Below are positions 6,016 through 14,132 of a stretch of 34,748 nucleotides of DNA, one piece after another. Under the pieces are notes generated by a model. The model saw only the letters and a list, made by a program, of their open reading frames with translations, was not told where the DNA came from and did not search any database. Both the position numbers and the translations under genes were made by a program. Position 1 is the first letter of the stretch. Every line of letters begins with the position of its first letter. The stretch is from a virus. The stretch spans positions 1 through 34,748 of the IMG/VR virus record IMGVR_UViG_3300027911_000039; one strand, given 5' to 3'.

Positions 6016-8226
6016 ATGTCAACATTACAAAACGTCGATCTCAACAACCTACAAAATGACCCAGATGGCAAGTATAAGGATATGATGAAGCGTCGTGATG
6101 ATGCTAAGGAACTATTCGTCACTGCCGTTGGAGTATGGAAAGAGATCCGCAAGCTACAGCTAGATGATCTTCGCTTCTATCGCGGTAAGCAGTGGGATAG
6201 TGCCTACAAGACTATCGGGCGCTTGAAGAAAGAACCTACTATTGAAGTTAACATGTTACCTAACTTTGTCATGCAGGTACAAAATGCACTCTGGCAGATG
6301 GATATCAGCATGAGTGTACATGAGTTAGACGAATATGCTAGTAAAGAAGTAGCTAAGATTTATGATGGTTTCATGCGCCATATTGAAGCGCGTAGCCATG
6401 CTAAGAGTCACTACATTCACGTGGTGGGTGAGAATGGTGCACTAGTGCCAGGTTTCGGTTTTCTTAAAGTTGAGATCGATTATCCTGATCCTGAGTCATT
6501 CGATGAAGAGATCACTATCACTTCTGCATATGATCCCTTCCATATCATCCCAGATCCAAGTGCTATTGAACCTGACATGCGTGATGCTAACTATTGGTTC
6601 GAGATCTTCGACTACACCTACGCTGAGTATAAGCGCATGTTCCCACGTTCTACCATGTCAAGTGTTGACCTTAGTGCACCTGGCATGGAACTAGCAGATT
6701 GGACACAAAATAAACAGATTCGCGTATGTCGTTATTGGTACTACGACTGTGTCGATTACATCAAATATCTATGCAGCGATGGTAGTGTTGTAAGTGAACT
6801 AGAAGGTTACACTCCTGAAACGGAAGTTACACCTGAAGACACTGATGACAATGATCGTATTGTAGGTAAGCATGGTGATGTCAAGATTGTTAGCCGTAAA
6901 CGTTCATGTGTCAAGAAGACAGTCAAGTGGATGGACTTTAATGGTATTGAGATACTCTCTGAGGGTACCTGGAGAGGTGCATGGTTACCATTTAGTGCCG
7001 TTATCGGTCCACAAAGTATTGTAGATGGAAAACGCGATATGCGGGGCATTATCCGTTTCGCTAAAGATACACAAAAGATGCTCAACTATGCTGCAAGTTC
7101 ACTAGCACGTCGCGTTGGTAGTAGTAATAAAGCACCATGGGTAGCTGATATGAACAGTATTAAGCCATATAAAGCTGCATGGCAAACGAGCAATACAGAG
7201 AACTGGAGTATCCTTCCCTATGATGCGTATAGGAAAGAGAAGGATAAAGATGGAGTGCCATTACAAAATCCAGTACCTCAACGTGCCGACCAAACGGCAC
7301 AGATTCAAGATCTTCTCTCCTGGTGTCAGAAGCTAGAAGATGACCTAAAGCGCGTTATTGGTATCTTCGATGCTGGTTTAGGTGCAACACCTAATGAACA
7401 AAGCGGGGTTGCTATCAAGACACTAGCTCAACAAGGCCAAGAAAGTAACATGCACTTTAGTCATAACATGGTGCGCGGTATTGAGCACTTGGGGGAAATC
7501 ATCATCGACCTTATTCCTAAGGTGTATGATCAGCCTCGTGCTATTCGTATTGTTAACCCTGATAGTACACAGGAAATCGTACTGATTAACCAGATATTTA
7601 CTGACAAAAAGACGGGTAAACAGAAGAACCATCAGCTTGGAGTAGGTAAGTATGGTGTAGTTGTTAACACTGGCCCAGCGTACGCTACTAAGAACCAGCA
7701 GGCTATTGAGCAGATGTTGGAGTATATGCGCATTGATCCTAGCGTCTCTCCAGTACTACGTGATATTCTCGTTGGTAGAATGAGCTTCCCGGGCAGTGAG
7801 ATTGTTCAGGAACGTCTAGTCAAGTTGTTCAACATGTTGTACCCACAGATTGCCTCTGACAGTGATCAACAGATGCCTATTCCACCACAAGCTCAAGCAC
7901 AGATGCAAGCTCTTCATACACTAGTACAGCAACTTACCCAAGAGATGACATTGTTGCAACAAGAGTATGACAAGGAACGTCTATTGAACAAGACTGATGC
8001 TATCAAGACACAGGGTAAGATACAGGTTGAGAATGTAACCTATCAACATGAGAAGGAGCTAGAGCTTCTACGTGCAAAACGTGACGAAACTGTTGCACGT
8101 ATTGAACAACGTACAGAACTAGTGAAAGATCACGTTGAACATATCGAGAAGATGTTCCATGAGCTTCTCCCACACCTTACTAAACAACAAGGAGATGACA
8201 ATGCCACTGATCAAAAGCCAGTCTAA
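6016..8226 (+). CDS. Portal protein, P22-like (736 aa)
   Basis: Length matches the P22 gp1 portal (725 aa). Recognisable segments include RFYRGKQWDS (residues 54-63), the aromatic and acidic SAYDPFHIIPDPSAIEPDMRD region (near 170-190), and a late IFDAGLGATPNEQSGVAIKT segment typical of P22-type portals. The last ~110 residues are Gln/Glu-rich and coiled-coil forming (LVQQLTQEMTLLQQEYDKE onward), suggesting a helical barrel inside the capsid. It would form the 12-mer at the DNA-entry vertex and bind TerL and the gp4-like adaptor. It has its own late promoter. Confidence 0.93.
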   Translation: MSTLQNVDLNNLQNDPDGKYKDMMKRRDDAKELFVTAVGVWKEIRKLQLDDLRFYRGKQWDSAYKTIGRLKKEPTIEVNMLPNFVMQVQNALWQMDISMSVHELDEYASKEVAKIYDGFMRHIEARSHAKSHYIHVVGENGALVPGFGFLKVEIDYPDPESFDEEITITSAYDPFHIIPDPSAIEPDMRDANYWFEIFDYTYAEYKRMFPRSTMSSVDLSAPGMELADWTQNKQIRVCRYWYYDCVDYIKYLCSDGSVVSELEGYTPETEVTPEDTDDNDRIVGKHGDVKIVSRKRSCVKKTVKWMDFNGIEILSEGTWRGAWLPFSAVIGPQSIVDGKRDMRGIIRFAKDTQKMLNYAASSLARRVGSSNKAPWVADMNSIKPYKAAWQTSNTENWSILPYDAYRKEKDKDGVPLQNPVPQRADQTAQIQDLLSWCQKLEDDLKRVIGIFDAGLGATPNEQSGVAIKTLAQQGQESNMHFSHNMVRGIEHLGEIIIDLIPKVYDQPRAIRIVNPDSTQEIVLINQIFTDKKTGKQKNHQLGVGKYGVVVNTGPAYATKNQQAIEQMLEYMRIDPSVSPVLRDILVGRMSFPGSEIVQERLVKLFNMLYPQIASDSDQQMPIPPQAQAQMQALHTLVQQLTQEMTLLQQEYDKERLLNKTDAIKTQGKIQVENVTYQHEKELELLRAKRDETVARIEQRTELVKDHVEHIEKMFHELLPHLTKQQGDDNATDQKPV

Positions 8227-8344
8227 GAAGGCAATGAGTAAGAATATTGCTACAGAAGTGAAAGCAGGTAAACCGGTGAAACAAGCGGTTGCTATTGGTT
8301 ACGCTGTAGCTAAGGAAGCCATGAAGACGAAGGAGAAGAAATGA
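8201..8344 (+). CDS. Small conserved phage protein after the portal gene (47 aa)
   Basis: The ATG follows AAGGAGATGACA and overlaps the end of the portal gene by 26 nt. The sequence MPLIKSQSKKAMSKNI followed by ATEVKAGKPVKQAVAIGYAV is the familiar short phage protein with an SKK...SKNI...GKP-KQAVAI pattern, often found among head genes. Its function is not established. It is very Lys-rich, consistent with DNA or RNA contact. Confidence 0.8.
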   Translation: MPLIKSQSKKAMSKNIATEVKAGKPVKQAVAIGYAVAKEAMKTKEKK

Positions 8345-8544
8345 GCCAGACGTATGAAGAGTGGAGAGAACAAGAAGAGAAGGTAACCGCTCTTGTTCAG
8401 GAGCTTACACCTGCATTACATCATATGGTTAGTTCTTTCCTATACGGTACACCTGAATATGAGGTAGCGTTCGGCTTTAAGCATGGTGGGAAAGCTGTCA
8501 TTTATAAACTTAAACTGGAGAGAAGCGATGAGTCAACCACCTAA
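8341..8544 (+). CDS. Hypothetical protein (67 aa)
   Basis: ATGA overlap with the preceding gene and an AAGGAGAAGAA ribosome site support translation. The N-terminus is charged and helical (YEEWREQEEKVTALVQEL), followed by a likely beta-hairpin (EYEVAFGFKHGGKAVIYKLKL). It overlaps the next gene by 17 nt. No family recognised. Its position between portal and scaffold suggests a minor virion or assembly role. Confidence 0.68.
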   Translation: MSQTYEEWREQEEKVTALVQELTPALHHMVSSFLYGTPEYEVAFGFKHGGKAVIYKLKLERSDESTT

Positions 8545-8701
8545 GAGAAACCTACTTACACCGATGGGTAACATTGACCCGCTATGGCAAGAATGGTTCA
8601 AACAGATGCACGTATTACATGAAAAGGTTGATGCAGACCGTGACGAACTCTACAAGCGCTTGGAAGCTATAGAAGCTAGACTGGATAAACTGAAGAAATA
8701 A
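8528..8701 (+). CDS. Small coiled-coil hypothetical protein (57 aa)
   Basis: The ATG at 8528 is preceded by GGAGAGAAGCG. The N-terminus MSQPPKRNLLTPMGNIDPLW leads to a WFKQMHVLH segment and a C-terminal heptad-like helix (ELYKRLEAIEARLDKLKK). The short proline-rich start followed by a W-x-x-W-F motif resembles the N-terminus of the 767-aa fibre at 14132 (EWYRWFDNLQ), so it may be a small structural protein. Function unknown. Confidence 0.65.
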   Translation: MSQPPKRNLLTPMGNIDPLWQEWFKQMHVLHEKVDADRDELYKRLEAIEARLDKLKK

Positions 8702-8702
8702 C

Positions 8703-8849
8703 ATGTATCAGGAACAGCTGGACTCACTGGAAGCGTGGCAAGAACAGCAGCTATACATTCTCAGTCAGCCTGAGCTATCCCTCCTGCAGTATTATGAAGA
8801 TACTGACCATTTTATCGCATTGAACCTCCCCGTACTGTTCTTACATTAG
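8703..8849 (+). CDS. Short hypothetical ORF (48 aa)
   Basis: It starts one base after the preceding stop and reads MYQEQLDSLEAWQEQQLYIL onward, ending VLFLH. Glu/Gln-rich and probably helical. The ribosome site is weak (GAAG). It fills the space before the late promoter at 8874, and its tight packing with the neighbour supports it. No family recognised. Confidence 0.5.
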   Translation: MYQEQLDSLEAWQEQQLYILSQPELSLLQYYEDTDHFIALNLPVLFLH

Positions 8850-8873
8850 AGATTTTTCCGTGCACAAGTAGGC

Positions 8874-8880
8874 ATAAATA
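8874..8880 (+). promoter_or_regulatory. Late promoter -10 element before the scaffold and coat genes
   Basis: GGCATAAATATG lies about 100 nt upstream of the scaffold ATG at 8976. Unlike the other copies it has a long leader, which includes the dyad GAGTAA/TTACTC near 8937-8956 and a possible 18-codon ORF. It should drive the highly expressed scaffold and coat genes. Confidence 0.7.
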
Positions 8881-8910
8881 TGTAGTGAATAGAAATATTC
8901 ACCGTCAACT

Positions 8911-8967
8911 ATGAGTGACGTTAAAGGCTCATCCGTGAGTAATCTCGGTTACTCCCTCACATTATAG
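8911..8967 (+). CDS. Possible 18-aa leader ORF upstream of scaffold
   Basis: ATG at 8911 opens a frame reading MSDVKGSSVSNLGYSLTL that ends at TAG 8 nt before the scaffold ATG. A hairpin with a 6-bp stem (GAGTAA/TTACTC) lies within it. No clear ribosome site precedes it. It may be a leader peptide or a chance frame in a long untranslated leader. Confidence 0.25.
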   Translation: MSDVKGSSVSNLGYSLTL

Positions 8968-8975
8968 GATTAATA

Positions 8976-9932
8976 ATGACACAAAGTGAAAACGAAGTAC
9001 AGTCCGTAGATCTTAGCGATCCTGTTGTCGCTGCAATGGTGCTAGGAGATGTGGAACTGAGAAAGATTCCGGTCAACTCGGAAGAGTTCCAAACCGTGGT
9101 GAACGAAAAGCTCGCCGAAAAAGATGCAGAGGCCTCGGAAGCCACTGAAGTTGACAAGAATGATGTAGTTGAAGAGAATGCTAAAGAAGCTCCACTTTCT
9201 AAGTCGAAGTTTAGGGCTAGACTAGATGAGCTGCAAAAAGAGCGTGATACCGAACGTGCACAACGTGAGGCATTAGAAGCTAAGATTGCAGAGTTCGAGA
9301 AACGTCCTGTTGAAACGAAGAAAGAAGAGACTAAGGTTGAAGATAAGCAACCACAGTTGGATCTAAATCGTAAGTTCGAGGAACAAGTTCCTAAACCTAA
9401 GATGAGCGATTTCAACAGTATGGAAGCCTATACTGAAGCCATGGTAACGTGGGGTGAACAACGTGTTGAGTTTAAGCAAGCGGTTAAAGAACAAGATGCT
9501 GCTCGTTCTACTGAAGTGCAGACAGTTGCCAATAAGTGGAATGAGAATGCGAAGGTTGCAGCAGAAAAGTACACGGACTATGAGTCTGTTGTAAACATTA
9601 AAGCTTGGGAGGCATTGAAGATGTCACCTGAAGCAGCTGCAGTATTAGCTCGCACAGATCTTGGACCTGAGATTGCTTATAATCTGTTGAAGGATCCAGA
9701 GGTAGCAAAGAAGTTTGCATCCAGTGATCCAATCGATCAGGTTGTTACTGCTACGAGAACTCTCACGCGTATCGAAGGCACATTGACACCAGCTACTCCA
9801 GCGACAAAGAAAGCCGGAGACGTTCCGCCTAAGTTAGCTCCGCGTCTTACACGTGTAACGACGCCAGATCTTAACGAGATTAATGATTTCGAAACTTATG
9901 CGAAGGTTCGTAAGGCACAAAGAGCAAAATAA
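8976..9932 (+). CDS. Scaffolding protein (318 aa)
   Basis: It lies directly before the coat gene, as in P22. It is highly charged and helical, with a Glu/Lys-rich coiled coil (residues ~75-110: RARLDELQKERDTERAQRE), low in aromatic residues and with a basic C-terminus (YAKVRKAQRAK), the part of P22-type scaffolds that binds coat. A central segment with EAYTEAMVTWGEQRVEFKQA is typical of scaffold-like proteins of podoviruses. It should guide coat assembly into proheads and leave during maturation. Confidence 0.85.
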   Translation: MTQSENEVQSVDLSDPVVAAMVLGDVELRKIPVNSEEFQTVVNEKLAEKDAEASEATEVDKNDVVEENAKEAPLSKSKFRARLDELQKERDTERAQREALEAKIAEFEKRPVETKKEETKVEDKQPQLDLNRKFEEQVPKPKMSDFNSMEAYTEAMVTWGEQRVEFKQAVKEQDAARSTEVQTVANKWNENAKVAAEKYTDYESVVNIKAWEALKMSPEAAAVLARTDLGPEIAYNLLKDPEVAKKFASSDPIDQVVTATRTLTRIEGTLTPATPATKKAGDVPPKLAPRLTRVTTPDLNEINDFETYAKVRKAQRAK

Positions 9933-9990
9933 TCGCCTGATTGGCCCCGGAAGGTCATGATGGCTTTAACCTTTTCATGGAGTGATCATT

Positions 9991-11247
9991 ATGACCGCAA
10001 CAAATACACTATTAACGAACAATGTCATTACAAATGAAGCATTGATCGTTTTCCGCAATACATTTACACTAGTTCCACGTGCTATGCGCCCAATCGACTC
10101 ATTGTTTGGACGTGTTGGTTACAAGAACGGTTCAACAGTTAACATTCGTATTCCAGTTCGTTACGAATCAGCTATCGGTGGTGGTATCAATCTGAACAAC
10201 AGTATTGAAACAGAAACATCATTGACAGTTGTACAACGTAACATTGGTATGAACTTCACAACAAAAGACTTGACATTGAGTATTGACATGTTCCGTCAGC
10301 GTTTCATTGAGCCAGCAGTTGCACAGTTGGCATCAGACATTGATGAAGATGGATATGCTGCATTGTTCAACGCCGTTGTTGGTACGCCAGGCGGTGCCGC
10401 AGGTGCTTACAATCTTGTAACACCAGGCGCATACGTTGGTGGTGTTCCAGCTGCATTCACAGGGGCAGATGTATCAACACTACGTCCATTCCTAGATGCT
10501 AAGGCACGTCTTGAAGAACAAGCTGCACCAAAGGGTGAGCGTTATGCTGCACTTACACCAGGTGCTGAAGCTGCTCTAGTTGATAGCTTGAAGGGATTGT
10601 TCCAGTCAGCTACAGAGATTGCAGAACAGTACAAGAAGGGCTTGATGGGTCTTGCTGCTGGACTAGAGTTCGTTGAGTCCAACACAATGCCAACATTCAC
10701 GACTGGTACACGTTCAGCAACGGGTTCAACATATACATCCGGCACATCAACAATGGTTATCTCTGGTACAACTGGTCAAACAGTTACCGTCGGTGATCAG
10801 TTCGTTATCGCTGGTGTCTATGCAATCAACCCATTGACACGTAGCGCAACAAGCAAACTACAAGTATTTACAGTTACTGCCGCTGCTACAGCTGCATCAT
10901 CTGCATACAGCTTGTCAGTATTGCCAGTTCCATCAGTTACAGCACCAGATGAGACAGTTTCAGCAATGCCAGTAGCATCAGCAGCTGTTACATTCATCGG
11001 TGGACCATCTGTAACAACAGACGTTAACCTCGTCTGGCAAAAGAACGCCGTTGTCTGCGCATTCTGTGACCTAGACGACGATCTACCAGGCGCTGAAGCA
11101 TACGTCGCACGTGATCCAGAAACTGGTATTGCATTGCGTTTCGTACGCCAGTACTTGTCCACACCTGACGTTGTACAAAATCGTCTTGACGTATTGTACG
11201 GTTGGAAGTGGGTACGTCCACAAATCGCTTGCCGTGTTCAGGGTTAA
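9991..11247 (+). CDS. Major capsid protein, P22 coat-like (418 aa)
   Basis: ATG at 9991 is preceded by GGAG 8 nt upstream; an in-frame GTG at 9982 would add three residues but lacks a site. The N-terminus MTATNTLLTNNVITNEALIV and the PRAMRPIDSLFGRVGYKNGS region match P22-type coat proteins, and the length is close to P22 gp5 (430 aa). Residues ~228-340 are Thr/Ser-rich and contain VGDQFVIAGVYAINPLTRSA, matching the inserted I-domain of this fold. It forms the icosahedral shell and is followed by a strong terminator. Confidence 0.93.
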   Translation: MTATNTLLTNNVITNEALIVFRNTFTLVPRAMRPIDSLFGRVGYKNGSTVNIRIPVRYESAIGGGINLNNSIETETSLTVVQRNIGMNFTTKDLTLSIDMFRQRFIEPAVAQLASDIDEDGYAALFNAVVGTPGGAAGAYNLVTPGAYVGGVPAAFTGADVSTLRPFLDAKARLEEQAAPKGERYAALTPGAEAALVDSLKGLFQSATEIAEQYKKGLMGLAAGLEFVESNTMPTFTTGTRSATGSTYTSGTSTMVISGTTGQTVTVGDQFVIAGVYAINPLTRSATSKLQVFTVTAAATAASSAYSLSVLPVPSVTAPDETVSAMPVASAAVTFIGGPSVTTDVNLVWQKNAVVCAFCDLDDDLPGAEAYVARDPETGIALRFVRQYLSTPDVVQNRLDVLYGWKWVRPQIACRVQG

Positions 11248-11270
11248 CCTGCACTCCTAGTAATAAGATT

Positions 11271-11295
11271 AGAGGGGCTTCGGCCCCTCTTTTTT
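11271..11295 (+). terminator. Intrinsic terminator after the coat gene
   Basis: AGAGGGGC (11271-11278) pairs perfectly with GCCCCTCT (11283-11290) around a TTCG tetraloop, followed by a run of T to 11295. The next late promoter element begins two bases later, so coat transcription is insulated from the tail genes. Confidence 0.96.
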
Positions 11296-11296
11296 C

Positions 11297-11303
11297 ATAA
11301 ATA
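11297..11303 (+). promoter_or_regulatory. Late promoter -10 element directly after the terminator
   Basis: CATAAATACATCA (11296-11308) repeats the 13 bases of the element at 4077. It follows the T-run of the coat terminator and lies 19 nt before the ATG at 11322, with AGGAG between. The terminator-promoter arrangement is strong support for a real promoter. Confidence 0.82.
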
Positions 11304-11321
11304 CATCATTAGGAGACAAAC

Positions 11322-12083
11322 ATGTCAGTACCATACACATTCGGTAATGCAGTGCAAGAGGCTTATGAACTATCTGGAGTACTTGGTACTGGTAAGGCAT
11401 TCAATCCAGCCCAAGGACAAAGTGCTATCAACTCAGGTCAAGCTTGGGTAGATCAGCAAAATAGTGATGATACGTTCATCTATACCATTCAACCATATAT
11501 TGTCACTAATCTAACTGGACATACAGACTTCTGGGGATACTACCTAAACGTAGGTCCAACGGGAGATGTTGTAGTCAACCAACGTCCAGCTATGTTATGT
11601 GATAGTTCTTTCCGACAACTTACAACACCACCATATAATGATATTCCACTTATTCCTACGTTGAGCATGAGTGACTGGAATAACATTCGTGGTAAGGGTA
11701 TTACTAGTAACATCGCATTTTGGGGATACTATGATCAAAACTGGCCAACAGCTAAGTTATATATATGGCCTGAACCAACAGCAGGTGGTGGTCAACTTAT
11801 TGTCAACCTGCAACAACTATTACCAACAAACTTCACGTTAGCAACTACATTTAACCTACCACCTGCGTATCGTGATGCATTCATTTACAATCTAGCTGTA
11901 CGTCTTGCACAGAAGAATGGTATTGAACCACCTCCTGGAGTTAATGAGACAGCTGTTAACAGTCTTATGATGTTGAAACGTAACAACGGCCAGATACTAC
12001 AACGTATGGACTATGATCCATCTGTACTAGGTGGTCAAGGTGGAGTATATTCAAGCACTAGTGATACATTTTTCGGGTTCTAA
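11322..12083 (+). CDS. Head-to-tail adaptor, P22 gp4-like (253 aa)
   Basis: The protein begins SVPYTFGNAVQEAYELSGVL and later has YYDQNWPTAKLYIWPEPTAG (near residues 137-156), followed by LPPAYRDAFIYNLAVRLAQ. This order matches P22 gp4 and related tail accessory factors, which form the first ring below the portal and close the DNA-filled head. It is followed directly by a gp10-like gene, as in P22. P22 gp4 has been linked to cell-wall hydrolysis, but I see no catalytic signature here. Confidence 0.8.
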   Translation: MSVPYTFGNAVQEAYELSGVLGTGKAFNPAQGQSAINSGQAWVDQQNSDDTFIYTIQPYIVTNLTGHTDFWGYYLNVGPTGDVVVNQRPAMLCDSSFRQLTTPPYNDIPLIPTLSMSDWNNIRGKGITSNIAFWGYYDQNWPTAKLYIWPEPTAGGGQLIVNLQQLLPTNFTLATTFNLPPAYRDAFIYNLAVRLAQKNGIEPPPGVNETAVNSLMMLKRNNGQILQRMDYDPSVLGGQGGVYSSTSDTFFGF

Positions 12084-12095
12084 TCGGAGCTTATT

Positions 12096-14132
12096 ATGGC
12101 AGTTGAAATCCAAAAGTTTAAGGGCTTCGTTGGTCCATCTTATACACTTAAGAACTATTACTACGATTGTCAAGAGACTATCGGTCGCTTTCCTGAGTAT
12201 AACGAAGCAGGTAGAGGTAAAGACGGTGAAGCTGCCCAGCTGACATGTGATAGTGGGTTGACATTGTTAGCCAGTACTGGAGGTCTTGGACCATCACGCG
12301 ATGGTTATGTAGCCACCATTGGAAGTACCGGAAAGACACAGACATATTGGGTATTCGGTACCACTTTGTACCTGGTAAACGGTGTAGACGGTAGTACTAG
12401 TGGTTGGTCTATGACACCTATAGGTACCATTGGTAGTACAGGCAGCGGGTTCGCTGCTACAATACTAGCTACATCTGGCGCTGGTATTACCTCCTTTGGT
12501 ACACTTACAGCTGGTACCGGTTATACTAACGGTAGTTACTACAATGTCCCTCTTATTGGTGGCAGTGGAAGCGGAGCTACAGCTCTCATCTCGGTGGGTG
12601 GTGGAGGCGTTAACTCTATTTCCATTGTCAACCAAGGACAAGGTTATCTAGCAACAGATGTATTGACTGCTAACAACAGCTACTTAGGTGGTGCAGGCAG
12701 TAACTTCAGTGTATTGGTAGGTGCGTTGACTCCATTCACATTTACACTTAACATTACAAATGCAGGCAGTGGTTATGCAAACGGTGTACACCTAGGTGTA
12801 CCATTAGTTGGCGGTTCCGGTCAAGGTGCAACTGCAAATATTACCGTAACTTCAGGTAGTGTAGCTACCGTAGATGGCATTATTGGTAATGTTGGTTACG
12901 TTGCTGGTGATACATTATCAGTTGTTCCAGGTACATCTTTCGTCATCAGCGGTAGTCAAAATGTACAATATTCAACAGATGGAACCACATTGTTTATTGT
13001 TGCCGGTGATATTGGCACAGTATATGGCTTACATCTAGCAACAAATCAGTTACAGGTTATGGGTCCATCTCAAGGTGATGGATGGCAACCAGCTTCAAGT
13101 ACCACATATATTGATAGCTACTGCGTGTTTACACAACGTAATAGTAACCAGTTCTTCTGGACAGACTCCTATAGTACTAATGCAGAAGGATTGAACTTCG
13201 CAACCATGGAGACTAACGCTAACATTGCTGTTGCATGCCTTAGCAACAACGAAGACTTGTGGTTATTTGGTCAAAATGTTATCGAAATCTGGTATAACGC
13301 AGGAGGTGGTACAACAGGTAATGTCACATTCTCACGTCGTCAAGGTATTCTTATTGAAACAGGATGTGCAAGTGCATATACTGTTAAAAAGTTGAACAAC
13401 ACCATCATGTGGCTAGCTACAGATCAACGCGGTGGGCCAATCGTCATGCTTGCAAATGGATACATTCCAACACGTGTAAGTTCATTTGCTATCGAACAGA
13501 TGTTAGCTAAGTGCACAGATGCCAACATACATGCTGCAACTGCTGAAGCATATCAAGATAAAGGTCACTATTTCTACAAGCTAGATGTTGTTGGCTTGAA
13601 CACCAGCCTTATCTTCGATGTTACGACATATCTTCAGACACAGAATGCAAGTCAAGGATGGCATAAGAGACAATATAGTGCAGGTATTAAGGCAACACGT
13701 AGTATTGCTCAAGGACATGCATATTACCTCAATAAACACCTTACTGGTGATATGAGTACAGGTAATCTATACTGCTATGATGACACAAATGCAACGGATA
13801 ATGGCATGCCTATCACACGTATTCGCACATCTCCTCACGTGAGTAATGCTATAACACGTAACAGATATGCTGCACTGCAGGTTGACTATACACCAGCACC
13901 AGGTACTAGTCAGGTGGTTATTCCACAATATCAGATAGAGTTTTCTGACGACGGTGGTAAGACATATGGTGATCCACGCGTAGGTAGTCTAGGCGCAGTA
14001 GGTGAATATCAAAACTATGTACAAGAGTTTGGGTTTGGTATTGCAAGAAATGCTGTATTTCGTGTAACTGATACAGGAACATTAGCTGATATTAGCGGTG
14101 CAAGTCTCTGGTTCGACTTTGGGAAGAACTAA
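12096..14132 (+). CDS. Packaged-DNA stabilisation protein, P22 gp10-like, with inserted repeats (678 aa)
   Basis: The N-terminus (FVGPSYTLKNYYYDCQETIG, then RFPEYNEAG) and the region after about residue 290 (LWLFGQNVIEIWYN, GILIETGCASAYTVKKLNN, MLANGYIPTRVSSFAIEQML, KGHYFYKLDV) fit the P22 gp10 beta-propeller-like family. P22 gp10 has 472 aa; the excess is mostly an insertion at residues ~120-285. That insert holds two tandem modules, each with G-x-GY-x-NG, VPL-x-GGSG-x-GA and a late GY or VGY turn. It should extend the tail tube below the gp4-like ring. The next gene overlaps by one base. Confidence 0.83.
   Translation: MAVEIQKFKGFVGPSYTLKNYYYDCQETIGRFPEYNEAGRGKDGEAAQLTCDSGLTLLASTGGLGPSRDGYVATIGSTGKTQTYWVFGTTLYLVNGVDGSTSGWSMTPIGTIGSTGSGFAATILATSGAGITSFGTLTAGTGYTNGSYYNVPLIGGSGSGATALISVGGGGVNSISIVNQGQGYLATDVLTANNSYLGGAGSNFSVLVGALTPFTFTLNITNAGSGYANGVHLGVPLVGGSGQGATANITVTSGSVATVDGIIGNVGYVAGDTLSVVPGTSFVISGSQNVQYSTDGTTLFIVAGDIGTVYGLHLATNQLQVMGPSQGDGWQPASSTTYIDSYCVFTQRNSNQFFWTDSYSTNAEGLNFATMETNANIAVACLSNNEDLWLFGQNVIEIWYNAGGGTTGNVTFSRRQGILIETGCASAYTVKKLNNTIMWLATDQRGGPIVMLANGYIPTRVSSFAIEQMLAKCTDANIHAATAEAYQDKGHYFYKLDVVGLNTSLIFDVTTYLQTQNASQGWHKRQYSAGIKATRSIAQGHAYYLNKHLTGDMSTGNLYCYDDTNATDNGMPITRIRTSPHVSNAITRNRYAALQVDYTPAPGTSQVVIPQYQIEFSDDGGKTYGDPRVGSLGAVGEYQNYVQEFGFGIARNAVFRVTDTGTLADISGASLWFDFGKN

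Noticed and set aside
9951-9975. Possible terminator between scaffold and coat genes
   Set aside because: Only a 5-bp AAGGT/ACCTT stem with a 13-nt loop precedes four T residues, and no promoter follows to restart coat transcription.
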